Positions 23,803 through 38,800 of a stretch of 64,000 nt of DNA are shown one piece after another. Both the position numbers and the translations under genes were made by a program. This stretch comes from Sceloporus undulatus (Eukaryota; Chordata; Lepidosauria; Squamata; Phrynosomatidae). The stretch covers positions 182,428,732 through 182,492,731 of the forward strand of contig NC_056523.1 of assembly GCF_019175285.1 (NCBI RefSeq), written 5' to 3'. Numbering within the stretch: position 1 is the first letter of the stretch; the number at the start of each line of letters is the position of its first letter. The notes under the pieces are model-generated. The model was not told the DNA's origin, did no database searches, and saw only the letters and a program-made list of their open reading frames with translations.

Positions 23803-26800
23803 GCATTTTGCATGCCAGCGACCAACACAGGGGCATTCCCCCTAGGCTTTAATCCTTGTTGTATGACAAGCTGGCATGGGTTGTTTTGACGCGTTCTTGA
23901 GGAGAGGCAAAAAGCAGTCCCAAGTAGGAGTCTTCAATTAATTTCTTAATTTCTAAATTTGACTAATTTGACTAAAATTTGTCCACTACTCTTGGTTCTG
24001 TGTGAGGGTGGAAGGAGAGGTTTTTGTAGACAGTCCACGGAGGCTGAGAGTGGTAGACCAAAGGCTCTCTTCTGTCTTGTGGGAAGTCACTTTTCCTGTT
24101 TCAGGGCCAAAGATAACAGGCCAATTGTCACGTAGTGTGAGCCTGCAATGGTGCCTGGACTTTCACAGATCACTTGTACAGGGAAGTGCAGGGGAGTCAT
24201 AGTGGGTGGGAGAAGGAGCTTTAACTTCTTTCCCTCCCACCACTAAATCACTTCCCTATGCCTGCTGTTCATAAACTCTCCTTCTTGTCTATGGGAACTT
24301 CTTTCAGCTCCGAATAACAAGCACAATTTGGCCTTTACTTAGAAAGAGATTCTGGAACCTCAGACAGAATAAGAGGGAGGGAAGTGATAAGCAGTGGCAG
24401 TATTGGGCTGTGTATGTGTGTGTGTGTGTGTGGGGGTGCAGACCACACTGTGTGACACTCCAGAGAAGAGGTGACACCTAGGAGCTTATCGCACCACTTT
24501 AAAAAGCGACTTACTGCTCCCAAATTGAATTCTAATTTGGGCTGCACCCTGGTTCTATTACATGGCTTTTCTCTCCAAATCTGCCATCTGAGTACAGCCC
24601 GACTGCAGCCCGAGTTTCTTAATGCACTTTGGCAGCCAATTTTCAATGTCGGGAGCTTTCCACTTTGAAAAATGGCTGCCAAAGCATGTTAAAGGACCCC
24701 CCCTCTCTCTCTCACTCTCACTCTCTCTCTCTCTCACACACACACACAGTGTTGACAATGCTTATCACTTCCCTCCCTCTCATTCTGTCTGAGGTTCCAG
24801 AATCCACATCTCTTTCTAAATAAAGGCCAAATTGTGCTTGTAAGTCACTTTTTAAAATGGTGCAATTAGCTCCCTGGTTTAGCTCTACTCCTCCTTCAGT
24901 GCAAGAGAGGTGAATGCATATCCTTCCTGGCTGCTCTGTTGCCAGACTTTATTCATTGAGAGGAAGCCTGGTGACAAAGGAGAAGAGGGATGAGTGTGCA
25001 CCCTTCCTGACTTCTCCATTACTAGGCTGCCTCCCTGGAGAGGAAGCTTGGCGATGGAGCAGCAGGAGGGGTGAACTAACACATCCCTTCTGTCTTTTCC
25101 CACTGCTTCACTTGTCCGGCCAGGGTAATGCAGTGGCTGGGTATGGACGAGAGGCAAGGGAGTCTGTCATCAGCTGGCAACCCTATTTAGGTAGCAGGCA
25201 GCTGGGAGGTTGGGGAGAGGGGGCAGGTTCAAGTTAGCAGGAAGGGTGGGGCAGATACCCTTGTTGGCAGCCATCTAGGCCCTAGCTAGTGATGCCACGA
25301 CCAATAAGTATCCCTTACCCCAACCTTCCCTTACTTGAGTGCCCTTTCAGTGCTTTGGACTACAGTTCCCACCAGTTAACACCATCTTGATACTTGCCAA
25401 GCTGGACCATGGGAGGTGTAGTTCAAAAGATCTGGAGAGTACCAGTTTGGAAAAAAGATGCCTTCATCTCCCCCCCCAAATTATCTTGTGGACAAGCTTA
25501 TACGTGATTGTGCTCATCTGTCTCCCATAGTTAGAAATTTCATGAAAGGATGGATGGAAAGCCACACAAATAAAAGATGCTTCTTCTTTTTCTGTATCTT
25601 TCAAACAGGGATTTCATCTGATAAGATTGAGAGCTGGCTGGAGGAATGCAGGTGAGTCTACCTATGAGAAATCCTGTGTCTCAGAGGTGGTAACAGGTAA
25701 ACCTAATAGATTGGATGATAATGGAATGCTTAAGGCTACAGCTGTCTAGAAAGGGTCATTGTGACACTGAGCCAAAAAAATCAATATCTGTATTTCCAGA
25801 AATTAAGAGTTGGTTTCTATATGCATTGCTGAGTAAATACATCTTGGGAAAATGCTGAGCTCCCTTTGTAGAGAAGAGTTATTTTTTGAAATGACAAGGA
25901 ATTAAATTATATTTCCATATAACTCATTCACACATATGATAAAATGTTTGATTCCTGGTAGATTGCATGTAATGTTGCAGCTCACTGGGAAGGAGATGTA
26001 GTGAAGGAAGAAGGGGGGGCAGTTTCTTTAAAATATGTATTAATATATCCTTCAAAATATAAAATAACAAAAGAACTCCCCCTAAATCAGTAGTACTAAA
26101 GATGATTTTAAAGAAACAAAACAGAATACATGAGAGATCATGCCAAATGGACAGAGTTGGAATTAGATCTCAAAGATCTGAATTTAAGCCCCATCTATTT
26201 AGCAGACTCACTGGACCATGAGTCAAATGGCTTCATTTGAGAAGAAAGTTGCCATGAAGTGATTTTCCCTTTCAATATTTTTTTATGATCAAGGGGCCTT
26301 GTGATACAATTCCCAAAACATATTGTAAAACAAAACTGCAGTTTCTTAGCCTTAACAAGGAAGTGTGTTTTGAAACATTGAGACGTCCCATAATTATCAG
26401 GTAGTATGGCTGTTGCCATACTACAGAACTAATGCAATTTGAAATTGCTTTTACTCTCATGATTGAATCCTATGGAATCCTGGGATTTGTAGATGTGGCA
26501 CCAGAGCTCTCTGATAGAGGAGGATAAATATCTCCCAAAACAATTGAATATTATCAAAGACCATGACAGTTAAAGTGTGCCAAACTGCATTAATTCTGTA
26601 GTGTAGATGCAGTCTATGATATTTTGTATCATTCAGCAAAAGCAAAGAGATGAGAGCCTTTTGTCTTTTCCATTATGAGTGTCCCCCCGCCACACAGTGT
26701 TTTTCTGTATAAAGTAGCATTTTACACAAACACACACACACACAGATTGTGCAAACAAATTCTGAATGAAAAATGTAGTCAAAAATGTCCAAATATTCTC

Positions 26801-29800
26801 AACACCTCACCCAGCTGGCAGAAAACTTCTGTGATTTTTCATTCTTTCAAGCAAGAACAAAATAAAATCCCTAATCTCAGCATAGCCAGGTGCAAAGCCT
26901 GACCTGGAAACTCTTCCAGGCATTTTTGCAAGCTCATTTGGCCAGAAATGAGACCAAAGGCAACATTGAGCCATTTCCCACTTGTCCTAATAAGCACTTA
27001 CCTTGCAGAACTAGGGACAAAATTGTGGAACAAAATTGGCCTTCTAATTATTCCAATAAAGGCTTTATTGTGTATAAAAGTTTATGGATATGGTACATTG
27101 AACAGAATTCAGTTAGGGACATATGCATGCATGATAACTCATGCTACTCATGCAAGGTTAAAAAGTCACCATTGCACAACAGACATATGCTGCTGATAGT
27201 GGAGGAAGCAGAATTGTTCAGACAGCATGTTCACCTGTGCCTTGTCTTTTCAAGTTACACATTGTATATTGTGGCTGTGCATCTTATACATTGCATTATG
27301 ATTATGCATTGTGATTGTAGATCTTATACTTTGCATTGTGCTTGTGCATCGTGCATTGTGCATTGCGTAATGGCATCCAGTTATTGACATGTGTGGGATC
27401 TAAATGGAAGACAGTTTTCGAGGGAAATGTGTTTTTGAAAGGTAAAATTTCCAGAGTTTGTACACTCAGCTGTCATCTTACTTATGCGCTGCATCTGCAT
27501 GGATGTCCACTGGGGGGTGCAATTGTATAACTCATAGTGAAACCTATACACAACAGGAGATAATGTGTAATCAAATGCATCTTACAATTTGGTTGTCCCT
27601 TTGCCTCATGGACAAACAAGTTGCCTAAGCACTGCAGAAATTTGTTGGAAATTTCCTGCTCTTTCCATGGAAGAGTCCACAATAGTTTGCGCATACAAAT
27701 GGCCAGATTAAGGCAGTTGGCAGCCCTGGAACAGTTTCATCAACAGTTTCTGTCTTCCCCAAACTTATAGTGCAGAAGAGACAATATATGTCATGATCAT
27801 GGGTGGAAGGAAGAGTTAAACTCACCTTTGTGGTGCACAGTGATCATCATAAAGAGAACGTTAATGTGGTGTAGTAGTAAAAGAGTGTTGGATTATGGAA
27901 GATCCGGGTTCTAGTGTCCTCCTTGAACACACTGGATCATTTCTGATTTTGGGAACTAATTACGATCAAGCTATATGGACATATTTGATTGACATTTGCA
28001 TAGTCAAATAAAAGGTAAAACAGGAATTTCTAGGTAAGACTGGAAGGCAATCCAGCCTGAAATCCTGAAGAAAGCCATTACTGTCAGAATTGACAGTATT
28101 GAGCCAGAGCTAGATGAACCCTTGGTCTCATTCAACTTGAGGTAACTACCTATGAAACATATTGTGTGCCCTTAGGCCTGAGGGAGAGGCCTCTTAAGGT
28201 ATAGACTGGGATCTTTGTTGTTAGATCATACATCTAAGGCCAGAAGAGTAATTTTATTAGCACTGAAAATGCACTCTAAAATGTGTGAAGCTTAAACACT
28301 GGCATATTTTGCTTTAAGAAAGGTCTCCCTGGGTGTCAGATTGTGTTTTGACTTTAATCTACTTGAATCTTCTGTTTTATATTTTGCCTGGGGGGGGGGC
28401 TCTATTTGGAAACTAAGTGGTTGTAGGTTATGTAGAATTACCTTTAATTAAATTACAATAAAGTAATTGTAAATGATGTGACTTTCCATTTCTTTCAGCT
28501 CTTCAGTGGAGCCCTTGGCTGAGAGCATCCCTGCCCTTTTGGCCTGTGGTGAGTGTTTTCCACCTCTTCTGTTATTTGCTGCAGGGATGGGTAACCTCTG
28601 GGGATCAGTGAATTGGATACTCCAAGCCACGGGGGTGATTTTGGTGGTGTGATGCCAACCAGAGCAAAACACTTTCACTGTAAAAGAAAATATGAATGAA
28701 GTGTATATCTTGCCTTGAAGCCAAATTACAGCACTTCAGGGCAGCTTGCAGAAATTCAGTTTCAAAGGAGGATACATGATGGAGCATTCCCTGAGCCCAT
28801 GTTTTAAAATGAACATGTTTTGTTTGTATATGTGTGTGTTGGTTGTTAACATTGCACTGTTGACATACAATGGCAACTTTAGCAGAAAATGAGGTGCAGG
28901 GAGATAGACAGAAATGTATGTGGCTAATAGGCTGAGTGTTGTGCTCCTTGGATTTTACTGTGTCTGTCTTTCTGAGAATAAAGAGAGAGAGATGGGCTTG
29001 AATATTCCTGGGTTGTCATTCATGGGGCCCTCTGGATGTTGTTGGGCTGGAATTCAAAGCAATCCTCACCACTGGCTGTATTGGCTTGGACTAATGAGAT
29101 TTGCTATTCAAAACACCTGGAGGGCTGTCAGATGCCCAACTTGCTGGAACAGTGTAAGGCTCCTTCCTTCCTCACAAAAAGTCTGGCCAAATATAGTATC
29201 AGGGCTATGTGCACTAAATACTAAAACTATTTCACATAGTTTTATATTTTATTATAATCTACATTCTGTTTTTTAAAAAATGAACCCTGCAACCTGAATA
29301 TATAATCAAATAGAGCAAATTTTCATGATGTCTCCTGTTTGCAGAACTTACAGAGCTTCTGCTTATCATCTGGGAAGAAGGAAAGTAACTGTTCAGGGCA
29401 ATGACCCTGGTACTGGAAGTCTTATTCACCAGCCCCTCCTCTGATTCATGAGATTTCACTGGCCATTGCCTGCAAATCAAGCAGCCTATTAACTTAAACA
29501 GTAGTGCATCTTAGTATTTTTTTTCCTCTGGACCAGAGGTTCCCAAACTTTTTTTCTTCATAGACCACTTTCAAAATTTTACAGGTTTCGGTGGACCCCC
29601 TGCTGCTACATTTCTACGATATTCCCAAAACTCATAAAAAAATGTGAAGATTAGACCCCCCTAGACCCCTGTCGAGTCTGGACTATGAGCCCTCCTGTCA
29701 TTTCAGTAGCCATGAGACATACAAAACACACTTCTTTTTTGTTTCCCCACCACCCAGTTTGTTCCATGCTTCATATCTACTTGATATGCTAAAACAAGAA

Positions 29801-32800
29801 AATTTGGTGCCCACACCAAGAAATAAAACAACCTTGGCTGCATCACCACTGCAGAAATAAACCATCTTGACACCACTTTAGTGTCCATGGCTCAGTGTTA
29901 TGGAATGATGGGAATTGTAGTTTTGTGATACATTTAGCGTTCTCTCTCAGAGAATGCTGGTGTCCCAACAAACTACAATACTCAGAATTCCATATCATGG
30001 AGCCAAGGCAGTTAAAGTGGTGTCAAACTGGATTATTTCTGCAGAGCAGATGCAGTCCTGGATTATACAATCTGTACTATGTGTGTTGTTGACTTCTCTG
30101 TGTTATTGTGGAATTATATAACCCTTAGCCAGGCCTCTCTAACAAAGGTTATATCATGCCACATGCCTGATAACATTTCATAGAGCAAGCCACTTAGTCT
30201 GTTGACCTTAATCCAATCTTGTTTCATCTTCCTTGAATATACTCTTCAAGATCATTGGGATGATTGTGGGTTGGTGTGTTTTTCTTTTACAGGATCCTTC
30301 AGCAACAGAACCAGCTTTGAAGATGATCTTACCTTGGGAGCAGAAGGTAAGGAATGAGAGATGTAATGGGAAGTAAATAGACCTTTCTGACATTAGGTGC
30401 AATATCAGTGTCAAGAGAGGAGCTGGTGTGGTCCTGAGGGCACTCCATGAACAAAACAGCAAAGAATTCAGTATTAAAAAAAGTTTGCCATTGGCTAAAA
30501 GGCAGGTTTTTAGCCTTTCCTCTCATGGTGAGAATTGTCCAATAATATTCTACATTGACTACTTAGTTATCAATGTGTAATGAAGTAATATCTCCTGGGC
30601 TGAATCCCCAAACCCAGGATTCAGGACACCTGGAGGGCTGTCAGATGCCCAACTTGCTGGAACAAGTTGGAGGTTTGTTCTGTTGGCGATCAGGACACAA
30701 GAGGAGGAAGTTTGTAGCCCCATCCCAACAAGTGAGGCTGTGACAATCAGAAGCAAAAGCCCCATTGCAATTCCTCAGAGAGCGCTGGCAACATCCTCTT
30801 CCTTGTGCTCTGATCACTAGCAGAACAGACATCCTTTGCTTGATGTAGGTGCTGACTGTTAAGGTGGGCTGCTGTGAATATTTATGATCATGGCAATAGT
30901 GCCACGATTGTGACTATGTAGTTTTACTGAACATGGAGCAGTCACAGATCTGTAACACTAGTTTATTAATCCATAACTGCATTACCTCCCCCCATTTTGC
31001 TCATCTTACTGTCATATCAAATTAATGGAGCCAAAACAGGGTTCAAGTTGTTAATCTGATGTAGCATCCAGGAACTTTTGTATGATGAGTTTTGTCTTGC
31101 TAAAGCAGTAAGATCTCATACTTTCAAAGTTTTGAGTTCAACTACAGAGTCCAGGTGTTTATGGATTTCAATGTGTTCCCTGTCCATTTTAACCTGATTG
31201 TTGTTGGCATGGTCCAGAATTTCAGTGTTTTCAAATAGCATTTTATGCCCAGGATGGTTTATAACATGTTCTGCTACTTCTGATTTTTCTGTCTGACCCA
31301 GTCTGCAGCATCTCTAGTGTTCCTTGATTCGTGTTTGAACACTGTGTTTGGTGGCCCTGTGTAGACATGTCCAAAGCCACAGCTCAGACATCAGACTACA
31401 GGAGTGAAGACAAACAGCCACCCAAAGGGAAAGTATTTTTACCATACATCAAAGGAGTCACAGACACAATAGAGAAACTGGTGAGGGAACACAACCTCCA
31501 GACAATCTACAAACCCACCAAGAAAATCCAGCAAATGCTGCACTCAGTGACGGACAGGAGAGACCTTCTCACAGCCACAGGAGTTTAGCACATGCTGTAC
31601 AGCTGTGGACAAGTCTACATAGGGACCACCAAATGCAGTGTTCAAACACAAATCAAGGAACACGAGAGACACAGCAGACTGGGTTAGCCAGAAAAATAAG
31701 CAGTAGCAAAACATGTTATAAACCATCCTAGACATAAAATGCTGTTTGAAAACACTGAAATTCTGGGCCATGCCAACAACGATCAGATTAGAATGCACAG
31801 GGAAGCCATTGGAATCCATAAACACCTGGGCAATTTCAACAGTAAAGAAGAAACCCTTAAATTAAACAAAGTTTGGCTACCAGTCCTGAAGAACACCAAA
31901 ACCAAGACTCAGCAAATGCAAATGAAAACCACTCAGGGTGAGGGAGTTTCCCAGCTGACAGTCGATCACCCTGCTGGTGAATCATCAGAAATAAACTCTT
32001 ATAGAACACGGCCTCATAGCCTGAAAAGCCCACAAAAAAACCTATGGATGCCAGCAGCAAAAGCCTTCAACTTCCCTTTCCTATATCTGTCCCAGATGGG
32101 CCTATGGCAGTGATGAGACTGAGACAAAGATTAACTTTCTCAACTTGGGAAGCAGATGAAATTGCTATTTAGCTTACAAACTGAACTCTATTCTTGGATG
32201 TGCACCCTAAATTAAGTGCCAATAGATATTAAGTGCCAGTAGGTTTCTTGGCAAAAGTTAGTGAAGGTTACTGAAGGGCTATAAACAACAGTAACAGACC
32301 AGAACTCAAAATGGCTGATGGTGGGAATGAGATCCACCTTAACTCTCTATCATCAAAATCAAGTTATTTTGCTTATTATATGCTTCTTGGCTGACAGCTA
32401 ATTAGGGAGGCATTTGGCATAAATATTGTTCATAAACACCTTTTCTTCTTTTCTTTCTAGCAATGTTGCTACTTGACAAAGACAGAACTGAGTCCAGGTA
32501 AGTGGTACAAGCCAAGAAGCTAATCCTTTCTGGAGCAAAGGTTTTGTACATCTCGAAATTCAGCATTGTTTCAGGATTTAATTTGGGTTTTTTAGGAAAA
32601 AATTCAAATTTTTATTCTAAAATTAGGGAGGCCTAAATGGAACAGTGGCTTAAATACCCCAAAGGCACCAGATCCTGTCTGATCTTGGAAGCTAAGCAGG
32701 GTCAAAGACAGCTGTGGTTAGTACTTGGATGGGAGACTGACTACATATCAGGTGCTGTAGGTTGTATTTCAGATGAAGGAACTGGTAAAACTACCTCTGA

Positions 32801-35800
32801 GTATTCTTTGCCTAAGAAATCTCTATGAAATTCATGGGGTCAACAGGCAACTTGAAGGTGCACACACAGAGAATAGCAGCAATTAAGTATACAAGAGATA
32901 AATAACGCCCTTTTAAAAAGCTTGTTACCATAGTAAAATTAAGTATACAAGAGAGAAATGTGGATTTTAATGTGTTCTAAGCCGCTTTGATTGTCTTGTC
33001 ACAGAAAAGCGGGATATAAATAAAAGTTTTATTTTATTTATTTTATAAATAATGCCCTTTTAAAAAGCTTGTTACCATAGTAAAATGTGTAAAATGGAAC
33101 TTACTCTCGAATAAGCGAGTATAGGATGATAGTCTAAATATTTTATCATGGCTGTGAAATTTAAAGTAATAATTAAGCACCATGTATACTCATGTATAAG
33201 TTCACCTCATGTATAGGTCGAGGGCAGGTTTGGGGGGAAAATTATGGATGAGGATAAAACATGTAGCAAAAGATAGAAAAAACAAAGGAAAAGAAAATGA
33301 TATAAAAGAATTTACAAACCCCTTGCAGGCATGACTGCTTGTGCGTACCTTAAAGGCTGGATGAGTGAGGAGGAAACTACAGTAAATGGTAGCTGTTTGA
33401 TGTGTGGAGGAAGCGACTCAATGTGGGCAGGGCTGAAATAAACGCATTTATGTCAAAAAAGGATGTAAAGGCAAGAGTACAGTAGTAATTCTTATCAAAA
33501 CAGGAACCATTCCCACCTCTGATTAGAGTGACAAAAGGCGACAGCTTAATCTTTCCCAGAAGAACCTAAAAAGCTCTCTCATTAACCCTCTCTACTCAAC
33601 ATCTTTTGAGAGGAAGCACCAAAGAACCACCACCATTGTTTTTCCACTCAGATGTTCAAAAAAGCCAGAAATAAGAAATGCTATGTTACAAATTATGTGA
33701 TTTAACAACTGTAAATAAAAATATAAAGATAAACTGGGGGGGGGGAGCCAGAAGTGGTCCTGCAAGAGAGAGAGAGTAGAGAAGGTCAGTCTTTCTTTTG
33801 GGTTCTCCCAAGACAGACTAAGCTCTTGCCTTTCACTGCTCTACTCAGAGAAGGGTATGGTTCCTTTTTTGATAAGAGTTATGGTAAAGTACTTACATCG
33901 ACCCATAGATAAGTTGACCCAGTGTATTTTTGGTCAATTTCTTGACTAAAATTTCCAGACTTGTACATGATTATGTTTGTTGTTGTGTACCTACAAATCA
34001 TTTCTGACTTATGGAGCCCCCAAAGCAAACCTATCATGGGGTTTTCGTGGCAAGATTTGTATAGATGAGGTTTGTCGTTGCCTTCCCATGAGGGTGAGAG
34101 CAGGTGACTTGTCCAAGATCACCCAGTGGGTTTCATGGCTGAGCTGAGAATCAAATCCTGATCTCCAGACAAAGCTGAGTACACTTTACCAGTTCTTTTC
34201 ATATATTCTACTGCAGGTAACCTAAGCAGCAATTTGGTGTTATCAAAGCAAGCAAATGAACCTCATTTCTCTTTTTTCTCTGGGCATCTGGGTAAAGTGT
34301 GGATGATAAAGGCTAGGTCTTTCCAAGTAGCAGTATGTGTGTACATGTGTGCATTGTGCACTCATTATTCAACTTTATATCTGTTTAGCTGTTGAGTCTT
34401 CGCTAAAGAATTTTAGCAATTCTCATCTGGTGAGCACAGACCATAGGAAAGCAGCTTTTTGAATGACAACTCCCAGAATCCTCCAGCCAGTATGGCAGAG
34501 GATTCTAGGAATGTAGTCCATAAAAGTCACTTTCCCCAAATTTGTAGGGGGATACTGAGTTTCCTTGGTTTGAGACTCCTTAAAAATGACACTTTCTCAG
34601 TGGAGAAGGAATAGTTATTAGATCATTGTTACTGTGGTTGATATAGACTCTTAATTCAAAGATGGAGAACATATCACCCTCAATGATGTCGGACATTCCT
34701 ATATCCCTCACTATTAGTTATGGTGTTGGAGAAGGGGTTTATGAGAATAGCAGTCCAATAAAATCTGGAGGGCTATGTATTTCCCACCCCTGCATTAGTG
34801 GGTATCTTTTTCCAGGCCAGATGAGACGGGGCAGAGAGCTTCTTTTCATTGTTTTCTCTTCCATAGCAGGTTCCCAAAAGGTAGTGAATGGCCTTCTCAT
34901 CACATTAATCTGGATCATAGCATGGCTTCCAGCGGCATCTCAGCCAGCACTAACAAGACTAGCTCCAGGTAAGTTAGGAATATTTGGGAGAAGCTTTGGG
35001 TTACCTATGGCCTTTGGCAGCTGCTGGTTTCCATGTTTTTGAGGCAGTGAATCTATTGCAAGCTTCTCTGTGAACTTTAAAGGAGTTATCCAAGGTGCTG
35101 AACTGATATTTTTGGTGACTGGTGATGGACAGGGTTCATTATGCCTTCTCTGTAGATGCTATTAGGTAGCAGTAATATGCCTTGCTTTGCCAATAAACTC
35201 CAATGGAGGAGGAAGAAAAGGAGAAAGAAGGAGTAGGAGAGTAGGAGTAGAAGTTGTTGTTTCATCACCTTGGATAGCTCCTTTAAAATCTGAAATAAAA
35301 CGTGCAGCCGATTCACTACACCTCAATATGAAAGTTAGCAGGCATTATTGCCTACTTCACCATACCACAGTGATGACTATTGGACTGGGAATATATGGCT
35401 TAAGGGCCTTGTACTCCAAATGTACTGCAACGCATTAGGCTAAGCATTCAGTTACAGTTTAACCTAGCTCAAGAGATTGGTGTGAGATCAAAATAGCACT
35501 AGTGGTAAATCCCAATTCTCATAGCTGTTGTTATTTGAAAGAAGATTGGGGAAAGAATCCAACAATTCATCAAGCTCTTTTAATTGTTAGAACAATTGCA
35601 TGGCATCAACATAAGGGTATATGAATCTCTGAGGAGTGTGTGAAGCACCAAAATAAGGGCAAATTTGTGCAGACATTAAGTCACCTACTTACTTGGAAGT
35701 AAGCACTACTAAACTTGAACAATTAATGGTGTTCTGGTATTGTCTTAGACTGGAGCTAGGTAAGAGTATGAGTCAGTGGGTATAGCTGATTTTTTTGTGG

Positions 35801-38800
35801 AATGTAATGATCAGTTGGGACTTTGCTATATTCATACATTCCCCGCCTCCTTCTCACTGTAGTATCTCAGAAGTGTTAGACCTCTGTGAAGCTGATGCTG
35901 AGACCATCCTCTGTAATTTGGGCTTCAGCCAAGAGGAGCCACAGGCCACATCTTGGATCCCAGCCCGGTTCTTCTCTGTGCCATCCCAGGCCAAGGGCAT
36001 TGATTTCCAACTTTTCCTGAGAGCCCAGGTGCAACGGATTGAGACAGAAGATCCCTGTTTAATCTTAGCAAGTAAGTGTGGCAGGATGGTAGTTTTGTGC
36101 AGTTGTAATCTCAAAGGGAAAACTGAGGTCTTACTCTCAAGAGAAGCCACAGCTAAGTAGCAGAGCACATGCTTTGCCTGCAGAAGGTGTTGGGTTCAGT
36201 CACTGGTATATCTCTGGTCCAAACTCTCAGGGGGTGGGATAGAGCTCTCCTTTTGCTTTAGCTGTGATCCTGCATTAAGCAGGGGATTGGACTCAATGGA
36301 CCATGAGGCCCCTTCCAATTCTAGGATTCTATGACTCCATGACATCTGAGAATCCACTACTCATGTGAGTAAACACCACTGTCCTGGTTGGACAAGTAAT
36401 GTAGTCTGTATATGACATAAAAAGCAGAAGGGGTATAGAGAGGGGAAAAAAGGAAATATAGCAGCACCGTTAAGGTTGTTGTTGCTGTTGTTACCTTAAC
36501 ACCCCCCCCCCCCCAATATTGGGACTCAGAGCAGCTTACAGTCTAAAAACACAGAACAATTAAAAACCTACAAAAGTAACAATTAAAATGGAATTAAACT
36601 ATTATAATATTACAACACAACTAACTGTTTTAATTTTGATATAAGCTTTTGTGGATATAAACCAATTTCTTCAGATGCAGTACCGAGTGATATCAAAGCC
36701 TCAGGTTAAAAGGGCATGTTTATTCAGTTTTGGGAGTGGGATTGATTGTAACAGGATCCTGAAAGATGCATCCTGTCTCACTCCCAAAAATGCATAAATA
36801 TGCTTAATACCACTCAGTATTGCATCCAGAGATGTGAGCTTATATACATGAAAGCTCATGCTTAAATAAAAACCAAATAGTTGTAAAGGTGCTGCCACAT
36901 TTCTTTTTCCCCCTCTTCCCTTCTTTTTATGCTGCAAGGGACTAACATGGCTACTTCTTTAAAAACTACAAGTATAAGTCATTTCCAGTGTTTCTCCAAA
37001 ACAGTAGTTCCCATGCCTGGGTCCTTAGATCTGGTTGTTAATGCTGGGGGTGGGGTGGTGTTTTTTTTTTTTTTAATTCATCGAAATTCACAAAATTCAA
37101 GTGTGAGAGAAAGATGGATGAAGATTCTGTTTTACTATGTTTTCTATCTGAATGTATCAAGATTCATAAAATTTGAATGGGAGACAAAGTAAAACTTTAC
37201 CATCCAGATGTGTTTGTGCTGTGACTCTCAGCATCCCCCATCACTTGGTTTAATCTGGCTGGGATTGCTGAGAGCTAGAGCCTACCAACATCTGGAAAGA
37301 GACAGGTTATCTACTCCTGACTTTTGGAGGGAACAAAGCAATAAGTTGGCCCTTTGATATACATCTTTTCTGTCACTCAGGCCTGTTACAGACTGCCAAA
37401 ATAAAGCTGCTTTGGGTCTCTTTGGAGGTATACTATTTAAATGATGCATGGGTCCTAAGAGTCCGGAGGTTGCGCCAAAGCTACACTCTGTTCCTAAGCA
37501 CTGGAGTGCAGCTTTGGTGCAGCTTCCGGATTCTTAGGATGCATACATCATTTAAATAGCATACCTCCAAAGAGACCCGAAGCAGCTTTATTTTGGCAGT
37601 CTGTAACAGGCCTCAGTGTTAAATGGCTGACAGAAGGTTGTGGGGCCTCATGGTAGTTCATGAGTAAAAAGCAAACCTACAGTTGATCTATGCCCTTTAT
37701 TAGAGTGAACCTAAATGGCATAAAAGTGTGTAGAACTCTTCATTCAGATAGAGTCTGGAGAGAAAAGGATAATTAAAATCTGATAATTAGGTCATGAAGT
37801 CTATGGGAATGAAGTCTGCATTGAAGTATTGCCCCAAAGTGAAGACTGAATGAATCACTAGGTGAAATCTCACTCATTTAAATCAAATTATGAATATTAC
37901 CTTGTTCTTGGTGAGGATGGAACTCTCAGTGTAAACCTCTCTTCCATTGGGAGAGATATTCAGGACAATCTTGTCTATTCTATCTTATATTAGGGCATCT
38001 GAACACTTACAGCAGGGGTAAGCAACTGTGGTGGAGAGTGAGGGATGCAGCTGGAAGTCTATGGGGACCATATGGACTCCCCCAAATGCCAACCTTTTCC
38101 CCACAATGAACCCCCCTCCACACCAAACAAAATAAGGTGTGTCCAGAAATTCACGCATTGTTTTGAAACGTAGAGTATTTTAGATGTTCAAACAATATAC
38201 ACAGTTTTCCTGGAGAGACAATTCACTTTTTTATTTGGGATGTGTGTGTGAGCTAGACAAAAGGTGGTTCAGTCAAAGGCTGTAAAGCCAGCCACTGCAG
38301 CCCAGTGCCTCCATTTTATCTGTTCTTATCTACCTTTAGACTCTCCTTCTGACCCTAACTTGGGTGAGCGTGGGCTTTCAACTGATAATAAACTCCTGCC
38401 TCAGTTTGTTATACGTTCTAGGAAAAGCTTGGAAATGTTACTGTAAGATTAACTTAACATTAATGTAGCAAAAACAATTAACCTTGATTATTTAAGGGAA
38501 CTTCATCAAATTAATTCATTACATTAATAGTTAATCATTAGGAAAACGTGCATTTAAATTCTCACAGCAAATCAGTTAAAATTACTAAAGTACTAAACTA
38601 TCAACCCTCTCTGAAGTCAGGAATCGAAAGAATTTATAGTAAATTATCCCATTAACATTGCAATCCTTTGTTGATTTAAATGAGGACTTTAACATGGCTG
38701 TTTAAATTGTTATGAATTATGGGAAACATTTAAATTTAAACAATTATTCCCCAGTTCTGATTACAGGCACTGCTGCATCAAAATAAGTTTTTTGACCATT

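Noticed and set aside
31331-31588. Host gene around an 85-codon ORF in TESPA1 intron 4
   Set aside because: It is part of the Penelope-like fossil with its endonuclease signature just downstream.
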